From Paenibacillus nanensis (lineage in GTDB: Bacteria > Bacillota > Bacilli > Paenibacillales > Paenibacillaceae), in NCBI RefSeq assembly GCF_003583765.1, contig NZ_QXQA01000001.1:248001-312000 (forward strand): 64,000 bases of DNA. The letters are read 5' to 3'. Below are positions 26,014 to 34,276 of the stretch, one piece after another (the first letter of the stretch is position 1; every line of letters begins with the position of its first letter). Below the pieces are notes generated by a model that was not told the DNA's origin, did no database searches, and saw nothing but the letters and a program-made list of their open reading frames with translations. The translations under genes were made by a program, and so were the position numbers.

Positions 26014-27234
26014 TTAGCCTGCAGCCTGCTCTTTCTTCGGTTTCGGTTTATCCCAGCGGAAAACGCGGTTAAGTCCTTTGTAGATCGTCTTGGACTCCTT
26101 GGTGAGAAGAGGTCCTAAAATCGCCAATATGAGGACATACAGCGCTGCGAAAGGCTGGAGCCTTTCATCCAGATTCGCCGCTAGGCCGACATTCGCGACG
26201 ATAATCGAAAATTCGCCGCGGGACACGATCGTGAGCCCGATGTTCGACGACGCTTTCGGCGACAACCCGGCGCTTTTGCCGGCTAGCATTCCCGCAACGA
26301 AGTTGCCGATCAAGGTAACAGCCACTGCGCCGAGCGTCAGCCATACCGCGCCGCCGAGCTTCGCCGGCTCGATCGTCAGGCCGAAGCTGAAGAAAAACAT
26401 CGCGCCGAAAAAATCGCGGAAGGGCAAAATGATATGCTCGATCCGCTTCATATGCTTCGTTTCGGCGAGCACCAGACCGAATAGCAGCGCGCCGATCGCC
26501 TCGGCGACGTGAATGGTTTCGCCGATCCCGGCAACGAAAAACAGCAGCCCGAAAATAAGAAGAATAAACAGCTCGTTCGATCGGATATCAAGCAGCTTGT
26601 TCAGCAGCGGAGCCGCCTTCCGTCCGAGGACGATAAACAAGAGCATAAAACCGAGCGCATAGGACGCCGACAGCAAGACGCCGCCCAGCGATGATTCCGT
26701 ACTAAGCACAAGGCCGGATAGGACGGAGAGATACACGGCGAGGAAAATATCTTCATACATAATAATGCCGAGAATCATCTCGGTTTCCGGATTGGCCGTC
26801 CGTTTCAAATCGACGAGCACCTTGGCGACAATCGCGCTGGAGGAGATCGTCGTAATGCCGGCGAGCACCATCGTTTCCGCGAAAGAAAATCCTGTAGCAA
26901 AGCCGAAAAGCAGTCCCAGTGAAAAGTTGATCAAAATATAGATGGTGCCCCCGACGGCGATGTTGCGGCCGGATTTGATGAGCCTCCCAACCGAAAATTC
27001 CAAGCCCAGATAAAATAGAAGAAAAAGAACCCCAAGACGTCCAAGGAATTGGATCGTCTCCGCGCTGTGCACGAACGTGAAGTCCAGCACGCCGATTTTG
27101 GGAGCATGGGGCCCGACTGCCATTCCGATCAGAATGAAAAAGGGAATGACAGAGAAACGAATCTTCGCAGCAAGCAAGCCTACTAAAGCAACAAGGATGA
27201 CGGCAAGACCGATTTCAAGCACCATGTGATCCAT
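26014..27234 (-). CDS. khtU: Potassium/proton antiporter KhtU (CPA2 family)
   Basis: The 406-residue membrane protein has about 12 helices and typical CPA2 (Kef/KhtU) sequence. It includes RLGVLFLLFYLGLEF, the discontinuous-helix region FAETMVLAGITTISSSAIVAK, and FGLVLAETKHMKRIEHIILP. It lacks the cytosolic RCK domain of KefB/C. That function is supplied in trans by KhtT, whose gene ends 2 bp before this start. GGGAG lies in the end of khtT. In B. subtilis KhtTU expels K+ or NH4+ at alkaline pH and under c-di-AMP or methylglyoxal stress. It shares a bidirectional terminator with the exporter. Confidence 0.88.
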   Translation of the reverse strand: MDHMVLEIGLAVILVALVGLLAAKIRFSVIPFFILIGMAVGPHAPKIGVLDFTFVHSAETIQFLGRLGVLFLLFYLGLEFSVGRLIKSGRNIAVGGTIYILINFSLGLLFGFATGFSFAETMVLAGITTISSSAIVAKVLVDLKRTANPETEMILGIIMYEDIFLAVYLSVLSGLVLSTESSLGGVLLSASYALGFMLLFIVLGRKAAPLLNKLLDIRSNELFILLIFGLLFFVAGIGETIHVAEAIGALLFGLVLAETKHMKRIEHIILPFRDFFGAMFFFSFGLTIEPAKLGGAVWLTLGAVAVTLIGNFVAGMLAGKSAGLSPKASSNIGLTIVSRGEFSIIVANVGLAANLDERLQPFAALYVLILAILGPLLTKESKTIYKGLNRVFRWDKPKPKKEQAAG

Positions 27235-27236
27235 AA

Positions 27237-27728
27237 TTATCGGCTCCCGTTTTGCAGCATGGCTTTCAGGAGCTTAAGCTGATGCCTTTCGCCCGCGACG
27301 ATCAGCATCGTATCCGCCTTGAACCGGTAGTCCGGCCCGGGGCTGATATGCTTCGTATCCTTCTCGACGGCAGCGATAATGGTCGTGCCGGTCGTTTGAC
27401 GGATGTTCGCTTCGCCGATCGTGAGGCCGATACAGGAAGCGCTAGGTTCTATTTTGTACCATTCGATCGTCAGATCGTCAAGCGCGACCTCGATGGTCTC
27501 CAGCGCTTTCGGTTTATAGGTCATGCCGCCGACGATTGCCGCGATTTGACGCGCTTCCTCGTCCTCCAGCGTTACCATGGAGATGCTGTCATCCGGGTCC
27601 TCATAGTCGAAATGATAAAGCTCGCGGCGGCCGTCGTCATGGATGATGATCACGAGCTTATCGCCGCTTCGCGTCATTACCTGGTATTTTTTGCCGATGC
27701 CCGGCAGGTCCGATTCTCTGATGTTCAT
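27237..27728 (-). CDS. khtT: KhtT regulatory subunit (RCK_C domain)
   Basis: The 163-residue soluble protein has an N-terminal domain (1-70: [20 protein letters not shown]) and a C-terminal TrkA-C/RCK_C domain (about 80-160: [40 protein letters not shown]). It controls the KhtU antiporter; in B. subtilis the RCK_C domain binds c-di-AMP. A TAGGAGG site precedes the ATG at 27728 by 9 nt. It lies between a small membrane-protein gene and khtU in one operon. Confidence 0.9.
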   Translation of the reverse strand: MNIRESDLPGIGKKYQVMTRSGDKLVIIIHDDGRRELYHFDYEDPDDSISMVTLEDEEARQIAAIVGGMTYKPKALETIEVALDDLTIEWYKIEPSASCIGLTIGEANIRQTTGTTIIAAVEKDTKHISPGPDYRFKADTMLIVAGERHQLKLLKAMLQNGSR

Positions 27729-27742
27729 GCAATCTATTCCTC

Positions 27743-28162
27743 CTAGGTCGTTATCGTAGTCAAGTGGCGCAATATCTTTATCATCTCTCGCAACTTGTCA
27801 ACGTAACCACCGGTAAGCTTGACCGGACGAAGCAATTGCCGCTTCATCTGCAGAACATGGGGGGTATGGAATAGAGTATTCGGGATGCGTAGCAGGTATA
27901 TGATTAAAAGGCTCGAAACAACCGCGTCCACACATGGACTTTGCGGGGGAAGGGCCTTCGTGTCGGAAGGATGTCTGTCGCGTGAAACAATAACCGTGTG
28001 CGAGCTCGGAGTAGTTCTATTACTGCCGCTGCCCGCCGTCAGTTCGAAATTGTTGCCGGCCTGATAGGCGAACGACGCCGTCAGGAATAGGGGGAGGAGG
28101 ACCATGAACGCAAGGATTCGGCCTAATAAATTGCTTTGCAAACGTCGATAATGCTGAAGCAT
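27743..28162 (-). CDS. Small membrane-associated protein of unknown function, first gene of the khtTU operon
   Basis: The product has 139 residues from the ATG at 28162, which follows GGGGAGGTGGG by 4 nt. It has one strong hydrophobic segment ([18 protein letters not shown], about 14-31), a polar stretch rich in S, T, P and N, a second weaker hydrophobic run ([11 protein letters not shown]) and a basic C-terminus. It ends 14 bp before khtT, in the place that khtS holds in B. subtilis. I see no convincing resemblance to KhtS and recognise no family. Confidence 0.6.
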   Translation of the reverse strand: MLQHYRRLQSNLLGRILAFMVLLPLFLTASFAYQAGNNFELTAGSGSNRTTPSSHTVIVSRDRHPSDTKALPPQSPCVDAVVSSLLIIYLLRIPNTLFHTPHVLQMKRQLLRPVKLTGGYVDKLREMIKILRHLTTITT

Positions 28163-28211
28163 GATCCCACCTCCCCTAAAGTAAAAATGATGCTTATTGT
28201 AATTTATATAA

Positions 28212-28239
28212 TTATAGCCTAAGACCACTAATTATGAAA
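28212..28239 (-). promoter_or_regulatory. Promoter of the kht operon
   Basis: On the minus strand a weak -35 TTTCAT, a 17-bp spacer and a perfect TATAAT lie about 50 bp before the first start codon. Confidence 0.5.
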
Positions 28240-28305
28240 CCTGCGCTGCCTCGCTCGGCGCAAGAATTCAGCGCTGCGGGCGCCTCCGCGCGCGCCAGAG
28301 CGGCC

Positions 28306-28941
28306 TGCAATGGCGAAAAGCGCCATTGCAGCGCCCCCGCGCGCGCCAGAATGGCCTGCAATGGCGAAAAGCGCCATTGCAGCGCCCCCGTGCGCGCCAG
28401 AATGGCTTGCAATGGCGAAAACTGCCATTGCAGCGCCTCCGCGCGCGCCGGAGCGGCCAGCAATGGCGAAAACCGCCATTGCAGCGCCCCCGCGTGCGCC
28501 AGAGCGGCCAGCAATTGCGAAAACCGCCATTGCAGCGTCCCCGCGCGCGCCAGAATGGCCTGCAATTGCGAAAACCGCCATTGCAGCGCCCCCGCGCGCG
28601 CCAGAATGGCCTGCAATGGCGAAAAGCGCCATTGCAGCGCCCCCGCGCGCGCCAGATTAGGCTGCAATGGTGAGAACCGCCATTGCAGCGCCCCCCGCGC
28701 GCGCCAGAGCGGCCAGCAATGGCGAAAACCGCCATTGCAGCGCCCCCGCGCGCGCCAGAATGGCTTGCAATGGTGAAAAGCGCCATTGCAGCGCCCCCGC
28801 GCGCGCCAGAATGGCTTGCAATGGCGAAAAGCGCCATTGCAGCGCCCCCGCGCGCCAGAATGGCTTGCAATGGCGAAAAGCGCCATTGCAGCGCCCCCGC
28901 GCGCGCCAGAATGGCTTGCAATGGCGAAAACCGCCATTGCA
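28306..28941. repeat. Array C: thirteen 51-bp tandem units with hairpins (family I, inverted relative to A)
   Basis: Thirteen units carry arms TGCAATGGCG and CGCCATTGCA around a loop AAAAN, followed by a G+C-rich spacer (GCGCCCCCGCGCGCGCCAGA then ATGGCC or GCGGCC). Starts are 28306, 28357, 28408, 28459, 28510, 28561, 28612, 28663, 28715, 28766, 28817, 28866 and 28917; nearly all steps are exactly 51 bp. The reverse complement of the unit resembles array A in both hairpin and spacer (TGGCGCGCGCGGGGGC against TGGCGTGTGGGGGA), so the two are one family in opposite orientation. Long open frames on both strands follow from the 17-codon period. Confidence 0.92.
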
Positions 28942-29032
28942 GCGCCCCCGCGATTCCAAGCCGCCCTGTAGCATGGACGTCATTAAGTTGTATTTTACGG
29001 CTCACGTGTGCGTCGTGGTGAAGTGCCCGCCA

Positions 29033-29999
29033 ATAAGCAGTATTTACTTGAAGGGCCGGAGTTGAGTGGCGTGTTATCAGTAAGCCGTATTTTACTGCTT
29101 ACAGAGCAGAGTAGAGGTGGAGTGCCCATCAGTAAGCCGTATTTTACTGCTTACAGCACCGCGTCGGGCTGCGAACGAGTCAATAAGCCGTATTTTACTG
29201 CTTACAGAGCAGAGCATAGGTGGAGTGCCCATCAGTAAGCCGTATTTTACTGCTTACTGCACAGCGTCGGGCTGCGAGCGAGTCAATAAGCCGTATTTTA
29301 CCGCTTACAGAGCAGAGCATAGGTGGAGTGCCCATCAGTAAGCAGTATTTTACTGCTTACAGCACAGCATCGGGCTGCGAGCGAGTCAATAAGCCGTATT
29401 TTACTGCTTACAGAGCAGAGTAGAGGTGGAGTGCCCATCAGTAAGCCGTATTTTACTGCTTACTGCACAGCGTCGGGCTGCGAGCGAGTCAATAAGCCGT
29501 ATTTTACTGCTTGCAGCGCGGAGTAGAGGTGGAGTGCCCATCAGTAAGCCGTATTTTACTGCTTACTGCACAGCGTCGGGCTGCGAGCGAGTCAATAAGC
29601 CGTATTTTACCGCTTACAGAGCAGAGCAGAGCAGAGGTGGAGTGCCCATCAGTAAGCAGTATTTTACTGCTTACAGCACAGCGTCGGGCTGCGAGCGAGT
29701 CAATAAGCCGTATTTTACTGCTTACAGGGCAGAGTAGAGGTGGAGAGCCCGCCAGTAAGCAGTATTTTACTGCTTGCTGCACAGCGTCGGGCTGCGAGCG
29801 AGTCAGTAAGCCGTATTTTACTGCTTACAGGGCAGAATAGAGGTGGAGCGCCCGCTAGTAAGCCTATAATTACTGTTGCAGCGCGGGAGTTGTGGTGGAG
29901 TGTCCGACGCCGTGCTGAGCGAGTTAGTAGAGTCCTTTGCTGCTTATGAACCTTCATCGAGGTGTGAGTGCCCCCAGTAAGCCGTATTTTACTGCTACC
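29033..29999. repeat. Array D: about fifteen clear plus several decayed hairpin units at 51/52 bp (family II, 103-bp composite period)
   Basis: The core is an inverted repeat with arms GTAAGC and GCTTAC, extended inward by nGTA and TACn, around a TTT centre. Clear cores start at 29080, 29132, 29183, 29235, 29286, 29338, 29389, 29441, 29492, 29544, 29595, 29652, 29703, 29755 and 29806. Steps alternate 52 and 51 bp because two spacers alternate: one with GTAGAGGTGGAGTGCCCATC, one with GTCGGGCTGCGAGCGAGTC. Together they give a 103-bp higher-order unit. Copies at 29033, 29858 and about 29921 are decayed, and a core at 29977 stands apart. With array C this fills the gap from 28163 to 30098; I see no gene in it. 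Confidence 0.9.
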
Positions 30000-30044
30000 G
30001 CCGCGGGAGCCAAAACTGCCTGCAAATGCAGAAACATCCTGCAC

Positions 30045-30078
30045 AAAAAAACGGACATCCGCAAGGGGATGCCCGTTT
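30045..30078 (-). terminator. Terminator of the 5'-nucleotidase gene
   Basis: On the minus strand AAACGGGCATCC pairs with GGATGTCCGTTT, followed by a T tract, 21 bp after the stop codon. Confidence 0.85.
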
Positions 30079-30098
30079 CGCGCTATGAGGCTGATTAA

Positions 30099-31880
30099 TT
30101 ATGGCAATATAATTTTCTGGCCAGGGAAGATCAAATCCGGGTTTTTCAGCTTGTTCAGGTCTCTCAGCACCTGCCAGGTCGTGCCGTGCTTGCGGGCGAT
30201 GGCCCACAGCGTATCGCCTTTTTTCACGATGTACACCTTCTGAGCCGGTTCTGGTTTAGCCCCCGGCTCCGGCTTCGGTTCCGGCTTCGGCTCTGGCTTC
30301 ACCTCCGGCTCCGGCTTCGGCTCCGGCTTCACCGTACCTGGAGCAGGGGCCTCGGTAATCCGGCCTTCGACCTTCGGATCGGCGGTGCCGAGCTCCTGAA
30401 TGTACGTGATCAGAGCCTCGTCCAGCGAACCGAACATGCCGGCCTGCGGGTACTGGCCGAACATCAAATATTCGTCGCCGCCGGCTGCCATGAAGTCGTT
30501 CGTCGCAAGCGTGTACTCTGCTTTCTCGTCCAGCGGCTTGCCGCCGATGAGAATGGAGTGGACGCGCTTGCCTGCTTCCGCGGAAGGATCGATTTTGAAG
30601 CTCATGCCGCCGACTTGCGGGAAAGCGCCTCTCGGATTCGGATAATCGGTAACGCCGTTTTCGAGCGCCGCTTTAATATCCGCGCCTTTTACTTTCAGCG
30701 TGACGATCTGATTGCCGAAAGGCAGGACGGTGATCACTTCGCCTTTCGTAATGACGCCTTCGTTAATCGAATCGCGGATACCGCCGCCGTTGGTCATCGC
30801 GACATCGGCTTTCGTGACAAAGAGCAGGGCGTCTGCCAGCAGATTGCCGAGGTTTGTTTCGCCGGCGCGGACTTTCTCGCGGGCGCCTTCCAGATGGACG
30901 GCTGCTTCGCCGACCTCTTCGGCAAGAATTTCTTTTTGCTCCTCAAGAATGGCGGCGACCTTCGCTTCGACCGCTTCGTTCGGCTTAATCGCTTCCGCCG
31001 CTTCGGCGTTTAGCAGCTTCGCTTCCCGGTCTACGATTTTGCCTTCGTTCACCCAAATGTCAACGACGCCGACGTGCTGCGTATATTCGCCGGTGCTGAC
31101 AATCAGCGTGCCGTTGTCCGCCTTGAGCCCTTCCTCGAGAACCGTATGGCTGTGGCCGTCGATGAAAATATCGATGCCCTCTACCTCTTCGGCGACTTTA
31201 GCGCTTGTATCGACACTCGATTCATCGAGACCCAAGTGGCCAAGCGCGATGATAATATCGGTCTCCTCCTCGAGCTTGTCAACGATCGCCTGCGCTTCTT
31301 CGGCAGGATCGGTGAAGACTACGTTTTCGACGTTTTTTGGATGGGTTTTATAAGCGGTTTCGGGAGTCGTCAAACCGAAAATTCCGATCTTGACGCCGTC
31401 GATTTCTTTAATGACGTAGGGATCAAACAGCAGGTTGTCCTCTTTGTCCTTGACGTTGGCGCTGAGGACGGGGAAATTCATGCTTTCCGTCAGCGCAAGC
31501 AGCCTGTCCGTTCCGTAGTTGAATTCATGGTTGCCGGGGGTCATTGCGTCATAGCCCATCAGGTTCATCACATCAACCACGCTTGATCCGTTCATGAGCG
31601 TCGCAAAGGTTGTGCCGTGAACGGCATCGCCCGCATCCAGCACCAGCGTGTTCGGATTTTCGGTTCTGTAGCTGTCGAAAATACCGGCAAGCTTGGCGAA
31701 GCCCATGTCGCCGCCATTCGCCACCGCGCGGGCATGCATGTCATTCGTATGCAGGAGCGTAATGTGCTTCGACCCCGCGGGGACGGAAGCTTCCTCCGCA
31801 GCGGCGCCGCTGCTTGCAGCGCCCAGAACCAAAGACATGCTGAGAATCGCGGACAACATCCATTTCGATTGTCTAACCAT
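30099..31880 (-). CDS. Secreted 5'-nucleotidase/metallophosphatase with Pro-rich linker and C-terminal LysM
   Basis: The product has 593 residues from ATG 31880. Parts in order: signal peptide (MLSAILSMSLVLGAASSGAAA); metallophosphatase domain at 38-260 with ITLLHTNDMHARAV, LDAGDAVHGT, GNHEFNYGTD and GHSH; 5'-nucleotidase C-terminal domain at about 330-500 (MTNGGGIRDSI, LPFGNQIVTLKVKG); a KPEP/EPKP linker at about 505-545; and one LysM module (YIVKKGDTLWAIARKHGTTW). It should cleave nucleotide 5'-phosphates outside the cell while LysM holds it on peptidoglycan. An upstream in-frame ATG at 31964 lacks a signal sequence, so 31880 is used (GGAGGG 12 nt upstream). It diverges from deoC, which also acts on nucleosides. 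Confidence 0.9.
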   Translation of the reverse strand: MVRQSKWMLSAILSMSLVLGAASSGAAAEEASVPAGSKHITLLHTNDMHARAVANGGDMGFAKLAGIFDSYRTENPNTLVLDAGDAVHGTTFATLMNGSSVVDVMNLMGYDAMTPGNHEFNYGTDRLLALTESMNFPVLSANVKDKEDNLLFDPYVIKEIDGVKIGIFGLTTPETAYKTHPKNVENVVFTDPAEEAQAIVDKLEEETDIIIALGHLGLDESSVDTSAKVAEEVEGIDIFIDGHSHTVLEEGLKADNGTLIVSTGEYTQHVGVVDIWVNEGKIVDREAKLLNAEAAEAIKPNEAVEAKVAAILEEQKEILAEEVGEAAVHLEGAREKVRAGETNLGNLLADALLFVTKADVAMTNGGGIRDSINEGVITKGEVITVLPFGNQIVTLKVKGADIKAALENGVTDYPNPRGAFPQVGGMSFKIDPSAEAGKRVHSILIGGKPLDEKAEYTLATNDFMAAGGDEYLMFGQYPQAGMFGSLDEALITYIQELGTADPKVEGRITEAPAPGTVKPEPKPEPEVKPEPKPEPKPEPGAKPEPAQKVYIVKKGDTLWAIARKHGTTWQVLRDLNKLKNPDLIFPGQKIILP

Positions 31881-31902
31881 GAGCTGAACATCCCTCCATA
31901 CC

Positions 31903-31932
31903 TTTATAGTTGAACAGGTAGATATTCTCCAA
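31903..31932 (-). promoter_or_regulatory. Candidate promoter of the 5'-nucleotidase gene
   Basis: On the minus strand TTGGAG, an 18-bp spacer and TATAAA lie 23 bp before the start codon. Confidence 0.4.
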
Positions 31933-32041
31933 GCTGGAACATAAATCCTGTAGCGAAAAATCAAAGCTTTTGTAAAAAAACAGCATATACTGCCGCACCG
32001 CTTTAAACACCTCTGAGATTACACACGACGATAAGGGGAAG

Positions 32042-32070
32042 TTGTTGTTTAACGGAAAGCTTCGTATAAT
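32042..32070 (+). promoter_or_regulatory. Promoter of deoC
   Basis: TTGTTG, a 17-bp spacer and a perfect TATAAT (32065-32070), 44 bp before the deoC start codon. Confidence 0.6.
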
Positions 32071-32114
32071 AGGACGAGACGAACCCCTTGTATAAGGGAA
32101 TGGAGGATAACAGG

Positions 32115-32804
32115 ATGGAAAATAAAACAAATTGGTCATCGGCCGAGGTTGCTTCGATGATCGATCATACAATACTGAAGGCTGACGCGACGAAAGCGGA
32201 TGTAATCGCCATTTGCCAGGAGGCGAAGGAGCATCGTTTCGCAACGGTATGCGTCAATGCATACTGGGTGCCGCTGGCGGCGGAGCAGCTCAAGGGCTCG
32301 GGCGTAGGCATTACGACGGTTGTCGGGTTCCCGCTCGGGGCGACAAGCACCGCGTCCAAAGCGTTCGAGGCGTCGCAAGCGATAGCGGACGGCGCTACGG
32401 AGATTGATATGGTTCTGAACATTGGCTTGCTTAAATCCGGAGACACAGAAGCGGTAAAACGCGATGTGGAAGGCGTTGTCGAGGCGTGCAAAGGCAAAGC
32501 CGCTTTGAAGGTTATTCTCGAGACGGGCATGCTGACGGACGAGGAGAAAGTGACGGCATGCAAGCTGTGCGTGGAAGCGGGAGCGGATTTCGTGAAGACG
32601 TCTACGGGCTTTGGCAAGGGCGGGGCGACAGCGGAAGACATCGCGCTTATGCGCCGCACGGTCGGCCCGAATATCGGCGTGAAGGCGTCGGGCGGCGTAC
32701 GCGATTTGGAGACGGCGCTTACTATGCTTCGCGCGGGCGCGAACCGGATCGGCGCAAGCTCCAGCGTCGCGATTGTTACAGGAGGCAAGGGGGAGGGCTA
32801 TTAA
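32115..32804 (+). CDS. deoC: Deoxyribose-phosphate aldolase DeoC
   Basis: The 229-residue TIM-barrel class I aldolase splits 2-deoxyribose 5-phosphate into glyceraldehyde 3-phosphate and acetaldehyde, in deoxynucleoside catabolism. Catalytic features are the aspartate in [11 protein letters not shown], the lysine of [11 protein letters not shown] and the Schiff-base lysine in [23 protein letters not shown] is also conserved. I use ATG 32115, which follows GGAGG by 9 nt; an upstream ATG at 32088 lacks such a site. It stands alone, without deoD or pdp nearby, opposite a secreted nucleotidase. Confidence 0.95.
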   Translation: MENKTNWSSAEVASMIDHTILKADATKADVIAICQEAKEHRFATVCVNAYWVPLAAEQLKGSGVGITTVVGFPLGATSTASKAFEASQAIADGATEIDMVLNIGLLKSGDTEAVKRDVEGVVEACKGKAALKVILETGMLTDEEKVTACKLCVEAGADFVKTSTGFGKGGATAEDIALMRRTVGPNIGVKASGGVRDLETALTMLRAGANRIGASSSVAIVTGGKGEGY

Positions 32805-32816
32805 GCCCTCTTTTTT
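32793..32816 (+). terminator. Terminator of deoC
   Basis: GAGGGCT and AGCCCTC form a short stem overlapping the deoC stop codon, followed by six T residues. Confidence 0.8.
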
Positions 32817-33276
32817 ATGCCTGCTTAAGCAGCTGCTCCCATTCCGCAAGCGACAGCTTGTCCGTTATCGATTTTAACGATTCCGGAACCTCCACATAGC
32901 ACATAAGCTCCAGGCTGTTCCCGTCGGGGTCGTTGAAATAGACGGACGCGTTGCCCTGATTCGGCCGAACGAAGGGCTCGAACGTAGGTCTGCCGCCGAA
33001 CGCGGAAGGCTCGACGCCGATGGATGCCATCCACTCTAAAGCGTGTTTCATATCCTCATAGGCCACTCGGAAGGCAATATGCCGCAGCGAAGGATGATAA
33101 GGCGTCTCCACCTCGCGGCCTTCCCACAAGCCTAACCAGCTCTTTCCTTCCTCGATCCAGAAAAAAACGGTAGAGCCCTCCCGCCACGCGAGCTTTAATC
33201 CGAGCTTCTCGTAGAACGGAATCGACACCTTCAAATCTTTTACCGGCAAATGCGCCTCATATAATCCTTGTATCAT
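32815..33276 (-). CDS. VOC/glyoxalase family protein
   Basis: The 153-residue protein has two beta-alpha-beta-beta-beta modules of the vicinal oxygen chelate superfamily. Visible parts are YEAHLPVKDLKVSIPFYEKLG, then RHIAFRVAYEDMKHALEWM, and the second-half metal-ligand region VYFNDPDGNSLELMCYV. The H and E residues of metal binding (EAHL, RHIAF, SLEL) are kept, so an enzymatic or resistance role is possible; the substrate is unknown. Its ATG overlaps the TGA of the upstream epimerase gene by 4 bp, so the two are translationally coupled. Confidence 0.85.
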   Translation of the reverse strand: MIQGLYEAHLPVKDLKVSIPFYEKLGLKLAWREGSTVFFWIEEGKSWLGLWEGREVETPYHPSLRHIAFRVAYEDMKHALEWMASIGVEPSAFGGRPTFEPFVRPNQGNASVYFNDPDGNSLELMCYVEVPESLKSITDKLSLAEWEQLLKQA

Positions 33277-34157
33277 TGCTGTTCATCCTTCTCCAGACTA
33301 ATCGTAAGATTTGCTCTTCGTTCTTCGCCGGGCTCCACCATTACGAGCTCCTCGCGTCGGTTCATCTCAAGCGGCTGCGCCATCCATGGCTCCACGCAGA
33401 CGAAAGGGCGGTCCTTCACGGACCAGATCACAACGTATTTGAAACTATCGTCATACCGCATACGCACGCTCGCGCCATCCCGGACAGGGAATGCGATTTC
33501 ACTGCGTTTCGCGTCCAGCAGGCAGACGGACTCCACCAAAGGCTCGAGATCAATGCGCCCGCTGTACGGCTTCTCAACATTGTCGTTATAGTCGACGTAT
33601 TTGGTCGCGTCCGTCTCATACGGAATGTTTTTGCTGCCTTCAATTGCAAAATAAGGATGGAAGCCTGCATAAAACGGCATGCTGCCGTTCTTGCCCGCAT
33701 TGCGGTAGGTTTGGCGGATATGGAGCTCGCCGCCTACTAGCGCGTACGTGAACAGAAGCTCGAAGTCGAACGGATAAGCTTCCCGCGTGCTTTCATTCGC
33801 GCGGAGCCGGAGCGTGACGGAAGCCTCGCCCTCCGTAGATACCGATACGACCTCCCAAGGATTAACGCGCGCTACGCCATGCTGGTTCATACGGTAAGCG
33901 CGGCCGTTCCATTCATAGACCGAGTCCTTCACCGGCCCGCAGATCGGGAAGAGGACAGGGTTTCCTCCCCGGATATTGGCGTCAGGATTCTCGAACGTCG
34001 TCCGGTCCAGGTAAAACAGCTCTGTCCCGTGAAGCATGCAGCTGATGACGATGCCGCCTCTCTCCGGGCATACGAGCACGCGGGAGGAGGTGGAGGATTC
34101 CTTCAATTCATATAAGGTATAAGCGTCCTTGATGGTATGTACTTCATAACGATTCAC
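33273..34157 (-). CDS. Aldose 1-epimerase family protein (galactose mutarotase-like)
   Basis: The 294-residue beta-sandwich protein belongs to the aldose 1-epimerase / glucose-6-phosphate 1-epimerase superfamily. Family landmarks are GGNPVLFPICGPVKDSVYEW, the histidines in NQHGVAR and YAGFHPYF, and the glutamate in VCVEPWMAQP that acts as catalytic base. It probably interconverts sugar anomers. Translation starts at GTG 34157, 10 nt after a perfect AAGGAGG. The VOC gene overlaps its end by 4 bp. Confidence 0.85.
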   Translation of the reverse strand: MNRYEVHTIKDAYTLYELKESSTSSRVLVCPERGGIVISCMLHGTELFYLDRTTFENPDANIRGGNPVLFPICGPVKDSVYEWNGRAYRMNQHGVARVNPWEVVSVSTEGEASVTLRLRANESTREAYPFDFELLFTYALVGGELHIRQTYRNAGKNGSMPFYAGFHPYFAIEGSKNIPYETDATKYVDYNDNVEKPYSGRIDLEPLVESVCLLDAKRSEIAFPVRDGASVRMRYDDSFKYVVIWSVKDRPFVCVEPWMAQPLEMNRREELVMVEPGEERRANLTISLEKDEQQ

Positions 34158-34227
34158 GATTGCATAGACCTCCTTGTCGAAAAAATTAATGTTCTACCAT
34201 TGTGCCTCATTCCCAGGCATGAGTAAA

Positions 34228-34268
34228 GGGCCGCTCCAAGAGCGCCATGCGCTGCCTGGAAGCGGCCC
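34228..34268 (-). terminator. Terminator of the PrsA-type gene
   Basis: On the minus strand GGGCCGCT pairs with AGCGGCCC, with TTCC/GGAG extending the stem, then a short T stretch, 9 bp after the stop codon. Confidence 0.6.
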
Positions 34269-34276
34269 TAGAATCA

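Noticed and set aside
28228..29005. Several long open frames on both strands through arrays C and D (up to 245 codons)
   Set aside because: They come from the 51-bp (17-codon) period without stop codons, overlap in all frames, and have no ribosome site. No protein family is visible.
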